Below are positions 38,868 to 47,822 of a DNA stretch of 64,000 nt, in pieces. Position 1 is the first letter of the stretch; each line of letters opens with the position of its first letter. The translations under genes were made by a program, and so were the position numbers. The notes under the pieces are model-generated. The model did no database searches. It was given only the letters and a program-made list of their open reading frames with translations, and was not told the origin of the DNA. This DNA is from Chryseobacterium sp. G0162 (GTDB taxonomy: Bacteria > Bacteroidota > Bacteroidia > Flavobacteriales > Weeksellaceae): positions 1,116,001 through 1,180,000 of the forward strand of contig NZ_CP033922.1 in NCBI RefSeq assembly GCF_003815715.1, read 5' to 3'.

Positions 38868-39479
38868 ATGTATTCAGCATTAGCAAAAACTATAGAAAAA
38901 ATAGCGACAAAAAAAATCAATGAAGAACGTAAAACCACATTGAAACCTCTGATAGATTTTATTCAGCAAAAAGTAGATGATAAGAAGGACATCAATATCA
39001 ATTTCATCTGTACCCACAATTCACGCAGAAGCCATTTAGCGCAGATCTGGGCACAGGTAGCATCAAAATATTTTAATATTCCTGAAGTAAACTGTTTTTC
39101 TGGAGGTACAGAAGAAACTGCATTATTTCCAAAAGTTTCGGAGACACTGATAAATCAGGGCTTAACTATTTTCAGAATTTCAGACAATGATAATCCTGTA
39201 TTTGCTATAAAGTACAGTGAGAATGCTTTACCTATCATTGGTTTTTCAAAGAAATACGACAGTCCATTCAATCCTATCTCCGAATTTGCAGCAATTATGA
39301 CTTGTTCGCAGGCAGACGGAGGTTGTCCCTTCATTGCAGGCGCAGAAAAAAGAATTCCCATTACATACGAAGATCCTAAACTTTCAGACAACACACCAGA
39401 GCAATCACAGGTTTATGCACAGCGAAGCTTAGAGATAGCAAGTGAAATGTTCTATGTATTTTCTATGATTAAAAATTAA
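38868..39479 (+). CDS. arsC: Arsenate reductase / low-Mr phosphatase-like protein, copy 1
   Basis: 203 residues. The CTHNSRRS loop is the CX5R signature of low-molecular-weight phosphatases and the thioredoxin-linked arsenate reductases. Further Cys occur in MTCSQADGGCPF. The N-terminal 40 residues are helical, and the protein is longer than the standard 130-140 residues of ArsC. It probably reduces arsenate to arsenite for the Acr3 pump, or is an arsenic-operon phosphatase. Followed after 3 nt by acr3. Confidence 0.8.
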   Translation: MYSALAKTIEKIATKKINEERKTTLKPLIDFIQQKVDDKKDININFICTHNSRRSHLAQIWAQVASKYFNIPEVNCFSGGTEETALFPKVSETLINQGLTIFRISDNDNPVFAIKYSENALPIIGFSKKYDSPFNPISEFAAIMTCSQADGGCPFIAGAEKRIPITYEDPKLSDNTPEQSQVYAQRSLEIASEMFYVFSMIKN

Positions 39480-39482
39480 TTG

Positions 39483-40514
39483 ATGCAACCAAAACTAAAA
39501 TTCCTCGACCGCTTTCTTACCCTATGGATTTTTTTAGCAATGCTTTTGGGTGTTGGCTTGGGATATTTCTTTCCTGATATTTCTACTGTCACAAATTCTT
39601 TATCTATAGGAACAACTAATATTCCTTTAGCAATAGGCTTGATTTTAATGATGTATCCACCTTTGGCAAAAGTGGATTACAGTCTATTACCAATGGCTTT
39701 TAAAGACAAAAAAGTAATGTCAGTATCATTGCTACTGAATTGGATTATCAGCCCTATTTTAATGTTCGTTTTGGCAATTATTTTTCTACGAGATGAGCCA
39801 GACTATATGATTGGTCTAATCTTGATAGGTCTGGCAAGATGCATTGCAATGGTCATTGTCTGGAACGATCTGGCAAAAGGTAACAGAGAGTATGCAGCTC
39901 TGCTAATCGCATTAAACAGTATTTTCCAATTGGCGTTCTATAGCTTTTATGTCTGGCTTTTTATTAATGTACTGTCACAAAAACTTGGTTTAGGAAATTT
40001 CAATATTGCGGTACCAATGCAAGATGTTGCCGAAAGTGTATTCATTTATTTGGGAATTCCGTTTATTACAGGATTTTTGAGCCGTTACTTCATTATTAAA
40101 TTAAAAGGAAAGGAATGGTTCAATAGAAAATTCATTCCAGCTGTTTCAACTTTAACATTGTATGCTTTGCTGTTTACCATAGTACTGATGTTCAGTTTGA
40201 AGGGCGATAAAATTTTAGAGCTACCAATGGACGTTGTGAAAGTTGCCATCCCATTGGTAATTTACTTTGTTCTTACATTCTTCATCAGCTTTTTCATTAG
40301 TAAGTCATTGAAAGTGCCTTACGACAAAAATGCATCGATTGCATTTACAGCAACAGGAAATAATTTTGAGTTAGCTATTGCTGTAGCGATAGCTGTTTTT
40401 GGAATTCATTCCTCACAAGCATTTGTTGGTGTGATTGGGCCACTGGTAGAAGTACCAGTTTTAATTTTATTAGTTAGGGTGAGTTTATGGTTCAAAAGAA
40501 AATACTATTCTTAA
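39483..40514 (+). CDS. acr3: ACR3 arsenite efflux permease, copy 1
   Basis: 343 residues, start ATG at 39483 (a TTG just upstream is in frame; the paralogue also begins MQPKLKF). Ten hydrophobic segments; [12 protein letters not shown] contains the conserved Acr3 cysteine of the fourth membrane helix. It exports As(III) (as anion/proton antiport), completing the ars pathway. It is the last gene of the operon, and 4 nt follow the arsC stop. Confidence 0.92.
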   Translation: MQPKLKFLDRFLTLWIFLAMLLGVGLGYFFPDISTVTNSLSIGTTNIPLAIGLILMMYPPLAKVDYSLLPMAFKDKKVMSVSLLLNWIISPILMFVLAIIFLRDEPDYMIGLILIGLARCIAMVIVWNDLAKGNREYAALLIALNSIFQLAFYSFYVWLFINVLSQKLGLGNFNIAVPMQDVAESVFIYLGIPFITGFLSRYFIIKLKGKEWFNRKFIPAVSTLTLYALLFTIVLMFSLKGDKILELPMDVVKVAIPLVIYFVLTFFISFFISKSLKVPYDKNASIAFTATGNNFELAIAVAIAVFGIHSSQAFVGVIGPLVEVPVLILLVRVSLWFKRKYYS

Positions 40515-40577
40515 AAAATTTCAGCTGGCAAATCTAAAAAACAAGTTCCGCAGTTTTTTCCCCTTTTTGCAAAAAAG

Positions 40578-40636
40578 GCAAGATCGTCTTTGGATATCAA
40601 ACTTGAAAAGTTTGTATATACAAAGACACATCTTGC
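40578..40636. terminator. Long imperfect inverted repeat after acr3 copy 1
   Basis: Arms 40578-40592 and 40621-40636 match with one gap, and a smaller perfect hairpin (40598-40604 with 40608-40614) sits in the loop. It might terminate the first ars operon, but no T-tract follows on the plus strand. It could equally be a mobile-element relic. Confidence 0.4.
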
Positions 40637-40829
40637 TCAAAAAAAGCCGCTTATTTTTCGGAGTTCTGAAAAACGATTAATAGTATTGATAATCAGCAGT
40701 TTTGATTCTTTTATTGTTTTTATTGGAAATGTGTGGAAGTGAAGTCTGAGCATACGAAAGTAAATAATAAATCCTTTCAAAGTGATAATTTATCTATCGT
40801 ATTGTAGATCAAATCGTAAGGATTTTGAC

Positions 40830-41010
40830 CTGTACTTATCTTAAGCAGGTGACCTGTATATGATTTACGCAGGTATGAACTCCAGCTGTATGTGTATTAC
40901 GCAGGTTTGATGATCGGCATGATTCTATTTTATGATGATGATCTGTATCTTATTTACACAGGTATGAATTTAAAGCTGTATTTATTTTATGCAGGTTGAT
41001 GACTAGTATA
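40830..41010 (+). repeat. Degenerate tandem repeat, about 6 units of 24-33 bp
   Basis: Units begin at 40830, 40854, 40886, 40918, 40943 and 40976 (spacings 24, 32, 32, 25 and 33) and share the form CTGTA...TTAyGCAGGTxTGA. Units vary in both sequence and length. No ORF runs through the array. Confidence 0.6.
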
Positions 41011-41404
41011 ATCCTTTTTATACAGTTTGCAGGGAAAGCTACAGCAGAGTTCACAATACATTCCGTCAAATTAAAAAAGGGAAGAGAACCTGACATCCCC
41101 TCAAAGCTTTTTTGTTCGGAAAAACGTAGGACTTTAGACTTTGGAATTGCGTTTTGCAAAAAAGCGAAGTGGCTTTGAAAGGACATCCAACAAAACCAAC
41201 CCTAAAAGCAACCGCCATCATTGCCCGGAAATCAACAACAGGATATCTTTACTGAATTACCGCCAGATAAAAATAAACATTGTAAATATTATTGAAAATG
41301 AAAAAGAGCGGATAAAAAAAATGATCCGAATTTGCAACATTTGGTGCAACAGGGGTAAACTTCACTAAATATTTTTTTAAACAATTTTGGTAGTTAAAAT
41401 ATTA

Positions 41405-41420
41405 ATCGTAATATTGCGAT
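41405..41420 (+). promoter_or_regulatory. ArsR operator candidate 3 (upstream of arsR copy 2)
   Basis: ATCGTAATATTGCGAT: outer ATCG/CGAT pair and central AATATT, one mismatch from a perfect 16-bp palindrome. It is 18 bp before the arsR start. Confidence 0.6.
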
Positions 41421-41438
41421 GTATAATTTTTGATAAAA

Positions 41439-41768
41439 ATGGGAGTTACAAAAACTGAAATATACACGGAACAGCAGAACCGTTTAGCAACTTCGCTAAA
41501 GGCATTGGCTCATCCTGCACGCATAGCTATCCTGCAATATATCATTAAACAAAATGCCTGTATTTGTAATGACTTGGTAGAGGAATTGGGATTGGCACAA
41601 GCTACCATTTCGCAGCATTTGAAAGAACTAAAAAACATTGGTATTATCAAAGGAAATATAGAGGGAACCAGTGTATGCTACTGCATTGATGAAAATGTCT
41701 GGCAGCAGATTAAGAAGGAACTCAATACTTTCTTTGTTGACGATATAGGTATTGATAAATGTTGCTAA
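41439..41768 (+). CDS. arsR: ArsR family arsenic repressor, copy 2
   Basis: 109 residues from the ATG at 41439 (an ATG nine bases earlier gives MIKMG). Winged helix ATISQHLKELKNIGIIKGN, ACIC cysteines in the sensing helix and a CC terminus. Highly similar to copy 1 and, with its operator, a self-contained control unit. Followed by the second DUF6428-like gene. Confidence 0.9.
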   Translation: MGVTKTEIYTEQQNRLATSLKALAHPARIAILQYIIKQNACICNDLVEELGLAQATISQHLKELKNIGIIKGNIEGTSVCYCIDENVWQQIKKELNTFFVDDIGIDKCC

Positions 41769-41789
41769 GCATTTATTTTAACCAAATCA

Positions 41790-41805
41790 ATCGTAATAAT
41801 GCAAT
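41790..41805 (+). promoter_or_regulatory. ArsR operator candidate 4 (upstream of DUF6428-like gene, copy 2)
   Basis: ATCGTAATAATGCAAT, a weaker member of the four-site family, 22 bp before the ATG at 41828. Confidence 0.5.
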
Positions 41806-41827
41806 ATAACAATTAAATAATGAAATT

Positions 41828-42292
41828 ATGAAACTATCAAAAATCAAAGAAATCTTACCAACATTAGAGCATGTTGAATTTCAATTAGAGAACGGAACGT
41901 TTGTTCCCGAACATTTCCACGTTACCGAAGTTGGGCAAATCAATAAAATTTTTATTGATTGTGGTGGTGTAATCCGCAATGAAAAAGTTGTCAATTTCCA
42001 ATTATGGAATGCTGACGATTACGAACATAGATTGAAGCCAACCAAACTATTAAATATCATCAAACTATCCGAAGAAAAATTAGGTATGGAAGATGCCGAA
42101 ATTGAAGTAGAATATCAAATTGATACTATCGGGAAATATGATTTGGATTTCAACGGAAAAACATTCGTACTGAAAAGTAAAACAACAGCTTGTCTTGCTC
42201 AGGATGCTTGCGGTATTCCTGTCGAAAAGCAAAAAATAAAATTATCAGCGTTGAATAATGCTTCCTGCACACCTAATTCAGGATGTTGTTAA
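41828..42292 (+). CDS. DUF6428-like arsenic-operon protein, copy 2
   Basis: 154 residues, strongly similar to copy 1 (QLENGTFVPEHFHVTEVG, CLAQDACG, SCTPNSGCC end). Cys-rich tail and ars context suggest As(III) handling. Followed 19 nt later by the second arsC. Confidence 0.75.
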   Translation: MKLSKIKEILPTLEHVEFQLENGTFVPEHFHVTEVGQINKIFIDCGGVIRNEKVVNFQLWNADDYEHRLKPTKLLNIIKLSEEKLGMEDAEIEVEYQIDTIGKYDLDFNGKTFVLKSKTTACLAQDACGIPVEKQKIKLSALNNASCTPNSGCC

Positions 42293-42311
42293 ACCCTTTA
42301 AATCAATCAAA

Positions 42312-42926
42312 ATGTATAAGAATTTAGTTGAAACAATAAACAATGTTACTACTTTTCAAAACATCAGTGAAGAACGCAAAAATATATTACGACCACTGAT
42401 AGATTTTGTACAGCAAAAAGTAAACAATAGTCAGGAAATAAGTATCAACTTCATTTGTACCCACAATTCCCGAAGAAGCCATTTATCGCAGGTTTGGGCA
42501 CAGGTAGCAGCAGCACACTATGTTATCCCAAAGGTACATTGTTATTCGGGTGGTACAGAAGAAACGGCATTATTCCCGAAAGTGGCAGAAGCATTGACAC
42601 ATCAGGGATTAAGTATTTTCAAAATAGCAGATACCGACAATCCTGTATATGCCATAAAGTATAGTGATAATTCTTTGCCGATTGTTGGTTTCTCCAAAAA
42701 ATATGATAGCCCTTTCAATCCTGTATCAGCGTTTGCAGCTATTATGACCTGTTCACAGGCAGACGGCGGATGCCCTTTTATTGCAGGAGCAGAAAAGAGA
42801 ATACCTATCACATTTGAAGACCCTAAAATTTCAGACAATACACCGGAACAATCAAAGGTCTATGCTGATAGAAGTTTACAGATAGCAACGGAAATGTTCT
42901 ATGTTTTTTCAATGATTAAAATGTAG
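42312..42926 (+). CDS. arsC: Arsenate reductase / low-Mr phosphatase-like protein, copy 2
   Basis: 204 residues from the ATG at 42312; a 19-codon earlier in-frame ATG overlaps the preceding gene. CTHNSRRS active-site loop, MTCSQADGGCPF Cys pair as in copy 1. It is separated from acr3 by 3 nt. Confidence 0.8.
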   Translation: MYKNLVETINNVTTFQNISEERKNILRPLIDFVQQKVNNSQEISINFICTHNSRRSHLSQVWAQVAAAHYVIPKVHCYSGGTEETALFPKVAEALTHQGLSIFKIADTDNPVYAIKYSDNSLPIVGFSKKYDSPFNPVSAFAAIMTCSQADGGCPFIAGAEKRIPITFEDPKISDNTPEQSKVYADRSLQIATEMFYVFSMIKM

Positions 42927-42929
42927 CCG

Positions 42930-43973
42930 ATGCAACCAAAACTAAAATTCTTAGACAGATACCTTACCTTATGGATATTCCTTGCAATGGCAGTAGGTAT
43001 AGGATTGGGATATATTTTTCCCGGTATTTCAAAAATTACAAATGCGCTATCCGTAGGCACTACAAATATTCCGTTGGCAATAGGTTTAATATTGATGATG
43101 TATCCGCCATTAGCAAAGGTTGATTATTCATTATTGCCTATGGCGTTTAAGGATAAAAAAGTAATTGGTATATCCTTATTGCTGAATTGGGTTATCGGTA
43201 CAGTGCTAATGTTCGGGTTAGCCGTTTTATTTTTAAGGAATGAACCCGATTATATGACAGGTTTGATACTGATAGGTTTGGCAAGATGTATCGCAATGGT
43301 AATCGTTTGGAGTGATTTAGCTAAAGCAAACAGAGAATATACAGCTATGTTAGTTGCATTAAACAGTATCTTCCAGATATTTACTTACAGTTTTTTAGTA
43401 TGGTTATTCATCAACGTATTACCTGCAAAATTAGTATTAGCCAATTTCAATGTAAGCGTATCAATGAAAGATGTTACCGAAAGCGTATTGATATATTTAG
43501 GTATTCCTTTCTTGGCAGGTTTTTTAAGCCGATACATCCTTGTAAAATCAAAAGGTATAGAATGGTATAACCGGAAATTTGTACCCAAAATATCGCCCAT
43601 TACATTGTATGCTTTACTGTTTACTATAGTATTGATGTTCAGTCTGAAAGGCGATAAAATAGTAGAGTTGCCAATGGATGTAGTAAAAGTAGCAATACCG
43701 TTAATCATCTATTTTATACTTATGTTTTTCGTGAGCTTCTTTATCAATAAATCTCTTAAAGTTCCTTACGATAAAAACGCATCCATCGCATTTACAGCCA
43801 CAGGAAACAATTTTGAATTGGCAATAGCCGTAGCAATATCGGTTTTCGGTATTCATTCGCCACAGGCATTTGTGGGCGTTATCGGCCCATTGGTGGAAGT
43901 TCCTGTACTGATATTATTGGTACGTGCAAGTTTGTGGCTAAAGAAGAAATATTATGACCAAAATGCTCATTGA
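42930..43973 (+). CDS. acr3: ACR3 arsenite efflux permease, copy 2
   Basis: 347 residues, about three quarters identical to copy 1 by eye, with the same [12 protein letters not shown]ys and the conserved [22 protein letters not shown] segment. Last gene of the second ars operon, which lacks the arsN gene of the first. Confidence 0.92.
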   Translation: MQPKLKFLDRYLTLWIFLAMAVGIGLGYIFPGISKITNALSVGTTNIPLAIGLILMMYPPLAKVDYSLLPMAFKDKKVIGISLLLNWVIGTVLMFGLAVLFLRNEPDYMTGLILIGLARCIAMVIVWSDLAKANREYTAMLVALNSIFQIFTYSFLVWLFINVLPAKLVLANFNVSVSMKDVTESVLIYLGIPFLAGFLSRYILVKSKGIEWYNRKFVPKISPITLYALLFTIVLMFSLKGDKIVELPMDVVKVAIPLIIYFILMFFVSFFINKSLKVPYDKNASIAFTATGNNFELAIAVAISVFGIHSPQAFVGVIGPLVEVPVLILLVRASLWLKKKYYDQNAH

Positions 43974-44188
43974 TGCTTTGAATAAAGAAATGATATAAAG
44001 AAAGTCAGCAAACTACTTGACCAGTTTTCCATTTGGCAGATATAAATATAAGCAATATTAAAAATGAAGAATTGGACAACGCAGTGGATAAATACATCAA
44101 TTGACAACTGTTCTACAATTACAAGAAAATATTAATTGTAATTTTATAGAGCTTATTTTAAGCTAATTTCAAATAAAGCACAAAATAT

Positions 44189-44752
44189 ATGACAACACTC
44201 TTTATAAAAAATATGGTTTGCAACCGTTGTATTATGGTAGTGCAGAATGAATTGGAGAAGCTTGGATTGACTGTGAAAAATATAAAGCTGGGAGAAGTTA
44301 CCTTGGATAAAGAATTAGCTGAAAACGTTAAAACCAATTTAGTGCAAGCACTGACTGTATTAGGTTTTGAATTAATAGATGATAAAAAAAGCCGAATTAT
44401 AGAAAAAATAAAAAATATTATTATTGACCTCGTTCATCATCAGGATGGCGAAACAAAATACAATTTGTCGGATGTTTTAAATAGCAAGATACACCACGAC
44501 TATAATTATCTCTCTAATTTATTTTCAGAAATTGAAGGCACTACTATCGAAAAATATTTTATTGCCCAAAAAATAGAGAAGGTAAAAGAATTATTGGTAT
44601 ATGATGAACTATCTTTGAGTGAAATTGCTTTCCGTTTAAATTACTCAAGTGTAGCCTATTTAAGCAACCAATTCAAAAAGGTAACAGGACTTACCCCAAG
44701 TTATTTCAAGCGAATACGAGAGGATAAAAGAAAACCTTTGGATAAGGTCTAA
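44189..44752 (+). CDS. AraC-type regulator with N-terminal HMA-like metal-binding domain
   Basis: 187 residues. Residues 1-65 resemble a heavy-metal-associated domain with the motif MVCNRC (Cys11, Cys14) near the start; the C-terminal 60 residues are an AraC/XylS DNA-binding domain (LSLSEIAFRLNYSSVAYLSN, GLTPSYFKR). It would couple copper (or other soft metal) binding directly to transcription of the copper genes that follow. Lies 84 nt upstream of the copper ATPase gene. Confidence 0.8.
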   Translation: MTTLFIKNMVCNRCIMVVQNELEKLGLTVKNIKLGEVTLDKELAENVKTNLVQALTVLGFELIDDKKSRIIEKIKNIIIDLVHHQDGETKYNLSDVLNSKIHHDYNYLSNLFSEIEGTTIEKYFIAQKIEKVKELLVYDELSLSEIAFRLNYSSVAYLSNQFKKVTGLTPSYFKRIREDKRKPLDKV

Positions 44753-44835
44753 GTAAATCTTACAAATCATTCCCAAAATTCCACAACGAAAAAATGGAAA
44801 CAATACGGAACTTTGTATCATAAAACTCATACAAA

Positions 44836-47376
44836 ATGGTACACAAATATCAAGTAACAGGTATGACCTGTGGAGGTTGCGAAGCAAAGGTGAAATCAGC
44901 TTTATTAAAGGTTGAAAATGTGACAAATGTTGAAGTTTCAAAAGATGAAAACTCAGCTACCCTGACAATGGATAGACACATTCCAACTACACAATTGCAA
45001 AAAGCATTAACCGCTGTTGGAAAATATACCATAGAAATGAGCAATAACAAAAGCCCACAACATACCACGACAAATGAACCAGTGGCAAAATCCTGCTGCT
45101 CTGCTCATTCTCACGATGATAAAAAAACAATCGAAGTGACTAGCAATATAAAAGGCAAATACTATTGTCCAATGCATTGTGAAGGCGATAAAACTTATGA
45201 TAAAGCTGGCGATTGCCCTGTTTGTGGAATGCATTTGGTAAAAGAAGCAGAATTGAATGTAAAGAAAACGATGTACACCTGCCCAATGCATCCCGAAGTT
45301 ATTCAAGATAGTCCGGGTTCATGTCCTATATGCGGAATGGATTTAGTACCCATGGAACCAAGCGATTCCGAAGAAAAAAAAACCTATCTGGATTTGCTTA
45401 AAAAAATGAAAATTGCAACCCTCTTTACGGTGCCAATTTTTATTATTGCCATGATGGAAATGGTACATAACAATCCGTTATTTCAAATAATGGACAGCAA
45501 CATGTGGAACTGGGTGCAATTTCTGTTTTCAATTCCTGTTGTTTTCTATGCTGGTTGGATGTTTTTTGTACGAGCTTGGAAATCCATAATCACTTGGAAT
45601 CTAAATATGTTTACCCTTATCGGAATAGGAACTGGAGTTGCATTTTTGTTTAGTATTGTAGGAATGCTGATTCCGAATATCTTTCCGGAAGAATTTAAAA
45701 CCGAACACGGAACCATTCATCTTTATTTTGAAGCAGCAACAGTAATCATTACACTGGTCTTGTTGGGACAATTGTTAGAAGCAAGAGCACATAGCCAAAC
45801 CAGTGGAGCTATAAAAGCGTTATTACAATTAGCACCAACCGAAGCTACTTTGATTGGTGAAGGGGGCGATAAAGTGATTTCCATTCATGATATTAAGAAA
45901 GGTGATTTATTACGCGTAAAACCAGGAGATAAAATTCCAGTTGACGGAAAAATAACCGATGGTGAAAGCAGTATTGATGAAGCAATGATTACAGGAGAAC
46001 CAATTCCCGTTGACAAAAAGAAAGACGATAATGTAATTTCGGGAACAATCAACGGGAACAAATCATTTGTAATGATGGCCGAAAAAGTAGGTTCTGAAAC
46101 ATTACTTTCTCAAATTGTACAAATGGTTAACGATGCTTCTCGTTCAAGAGCACCCATTCAAAAATTAGCCGATAGTATTTCTAAATATTTTGTACCCATT
46201 GTAGTAATCATTTCAGTAATTACCTTTTTTGTTTGGGCACTATTTGGTCCAGAACCAGCGAAGGTTTATGGATTTATAAATGCCATTGCAGTTTTAATCA
46301 TAGCTTGTCCTTGTGCTTTAGGTTTAGCCACGCCGATGTCTGTGATGGTGGGTGTGGGCAAAGGAGCACAATCTGGAGTATTAATTAAAAATGCCGAAGC
46401 CTTAGAAAATATGAATAAGGTGGATGTTTTAATAACAGATAAAACAGGAACGCTAACTGAGGGAAAACCTTCTGTAGAAAAAATTTACGCATCAACTAAT
46501 AACGAGGATGATTTATTGCAAAATATAGCTTCCTTAAACCAATACAGTGAACATCCATTGGCACAAGCAGTAGTCAATTATGCCAAAACAAAATCTATTT
46601 CATTAATTGGAGTCAAAGATTTTGAAAATGTTACAGGAAAAGGAGTTACAGGAACGGTTACCAATAGAAAAGTAGCATTAGGCAATAAAAAACTAATGGA
46701 ACAGGTTAAGGCAACTATTTCTGACGATTTAGAAACCAAAATTATTGCAGAACAAAAACTTGGTAAAACGGTTTCTTACATTGCTGTTGATGATGTTACA
46801 GTTGGTTTTGTTTCAATTACCGATGCGATAAAAACTTCGAGTGCAGCAGCGATAAAAGAACTAATGCTCCAAGGTGTAGAAGTAATTATGCTTACTGGCG
46901 ACAATGTTAATACAGCCAAAGCAGTAGCGGATGAATTAGGTTTATCTTCCTATAAAGCAGGATGCTTACCCAAAGATAAACTCAACGAAATTAAACGTTT
47001 ACAAGCAGAAGGGAAAATTGTAGCTATGGCTGGTGATGGTATAAATGATGCTCCGGCATTAGCACAAGCCAATATAGGAATAGCTATGGGAACTGGAACT
47101 GATGTAGCCATAGAAAGTGCCAAAATAACTTTAGTAAAAGGCGATTTATTAGGTATCGTTAAAGCAAAAAATTTGAGCCATGCTGTTATGAAAAACATCA
47201 AGCAAAATTTATTCTTTGCCTTTTTCTACAATGTGCTTGGTGTTCCAATTGCAGCAGGTATTTTATATCCGTTTTTCGGAATTTTATTATCTCCAATGAT
47301 TGCAGCTTTAGCAATGTCTTTAAGTTCTGTATCGGTAATCGTAAATGCATTGCGATTACGCAGTTTTAAACTTTAA
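44836..47376 (+). CDS. copA: Copper-exporting P1B-type ATPase (CopA)
   Basis: 846 residues. N-terminal HMA domain with GMTCGGC (Cys12, Cys15); two Cys/His heavy-metal-binding modules, YYCPMH...GDCPVCGMHLV (C111 region) and YTCPMHPE...GSCPICGMDLV (C149 region); the ATPase core with CPC at 491-493 in CPCALGLATP, phosphorylated D535 in DKTGT, and GDGINDAPALAQ. Membrane signatures YN and MSLSS near the end are typical of Cu+ exporters. It pumps Cu(I) into the periplasm, where the copper oxidase acts. Confidence 0.93.
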   Translation: MVHKYQVTGMTCGGCEAKVKSALLKVENVTNVEVSKDENSATLTMDRHIPTTQLQKALTAVGKYTIEMSNNKSPQHTTTNEPVAKSCCSAHSHDDKKTIEVTSNIKGKYYCPMHCEGDKTYDKAGDCPVCGMHLVKEAELNVKKTMYTCPMHPEVIQDSPGSCPICGMDLVPMEPSDSEEKKTYLDLLKKMKIATLFTVPIFIIAMMEMVHNNPLFQIMDSNMWNWVQFLFSIPVVFYAGWMFFVRAWKSIITWNLNMFTLIGIGTGVAFLFSIVGMLIPNIFPEEFKTEHGTIHLYFEAATVIITLVLLGQLLEARAHSQTSGAIKALLQLAPTEATLIGEGGDKVISIHDIKKGDLLRVKPGDKIPVDGKITDGESSIDEAMITGEPIPVDKKKDDNVISGTINGNKSFVMMAEKVGSETLLSQIVQMVNDASRSRAPIQKLADSISKYFVPIVVIISVITFFVWALFGPEPAKVYGFINAIAVLIIACPCALGLATPMSVMVGVGKGAQSGVLIKNAEALENMNKVDVLITDKTGTLTEGKPSVEKIYASTNNEDDLLQNIASLNQYSEHPLAQAVVNYAKTKSISLIGVKDFENVTGKGVTGTVTNRKVALGNKKLMEQVKATISDDLETKIIAEQKLGKTVSYIAVDDVTVGFVSITDAIKTSSAAAIKELMLQGVEVIMLTGDNVNTAKAVADELGLSSYKAGCLPKDKLNEIKRLQAEGKIVAMAGDGINDAPALAQANIGIAMGTGTDVAIESAKITLVKGDLLGIVKAKNLSHAVMKNIKQNLFFAFFYNVLGVPIAAGILYPFFGILLSPMIAALAMSLSSVSVIVNALRLRSFKL

Positions 47377-47397
47377 ATGAATTATTCAATAAACAAA

Positions 47398-47660
47398 ATG
47401 GAAAAGAATAATCAAGACTTACGATTCAAAACAAATATTAACTGTGGTGGATGTGTAGCATCTGTAAAACCTCATTTGGATAATACCATGGTATAATATG
47501 CCATTGGGAAGTAGATACAACTAAAGACAAGGTGCTTACCGTAAAATCAGAAGGAATTACACAAGAACAGGTAATTGAAACTGTACAGAAAGCAGGTTTT
47601 AAGATAGAACCATTAAACAAAGATAATTTCCTTATCCTAATAACCTGTTTAGTTATTTAA
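47398..47660 (+). pseudogene. Frameshifted HMA copper chaperone (CopZ-like)
   Basis: An ATG at 47398 opens a metal-chaperone-like sequence (FKTNINCGGCVASVKPHLDN) that hits TAA at 47494. The next frame then continues the family pattern (CHWEVDTTKDKVLTVKSEG, ITQEQVIETVQKAGFKIEP) to a stop at 47658. A single-base loss near 47489 (ACCATGG where ACCAATGG would restore the frame) explains this. Could be a true mutation or a sequencing error. Confidence 0.75.
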
Positions 47661-47812
47661 CTTATAACAAACACTTTAGGTAATTAACTGTATATTTATT
47701 TTAATAAGCATAAAAAGGACTAGGCAGACTAGTGATTTAGATATTTTATCTATAATTCTGTGTTTGCAGTTCACGAAAGTGCAAAATATAGCAATTAAAA
47801 GAAATAATTTCA

Positions 47813-47820
47813 TAATTTTG
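47813..47820 (+). promoter_or_regulatory. Candidate -7 box (TAATTTTG) upstream of the Cys-rich protein
   Basis: TAnnTTTG match just before the GTG (47823) and TTG (47826) start candidates. A -33 TTTG at the usual distance is not seen; the nearest is about 46 nt away. Weak. Confidence 0.25.
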
Positions 47821-47822
47821 TA

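Larger units (their letters stand above)
40515..41404. other. Non-coding interval between the two ars operons
   Basis: 890 bases with no supportable gene, holding the inverted repeat at 40578-40636 and a degenerate tandem repeat at 40830-41010. Open frames near 41141-41368 have no recognisable product. Probably a recombination junction joining the two ars modules. Confidence 0.5.

Noticed and set aside
40830..41010. CRISPR-like array
   Set aside because: Units are degenerate and have no constant spacers; no cas genes are present.
40950..41368. Open frames of 60-78 residues between the ars operons
   Set aside because: Overlap one another on both strands, and have no recognisable sequence or start context.
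43974..44188. Short helical open frame fragments after the second acr3
   Set aside because: Frames of about 15-22 codons with no start or family; may be a remnant only.
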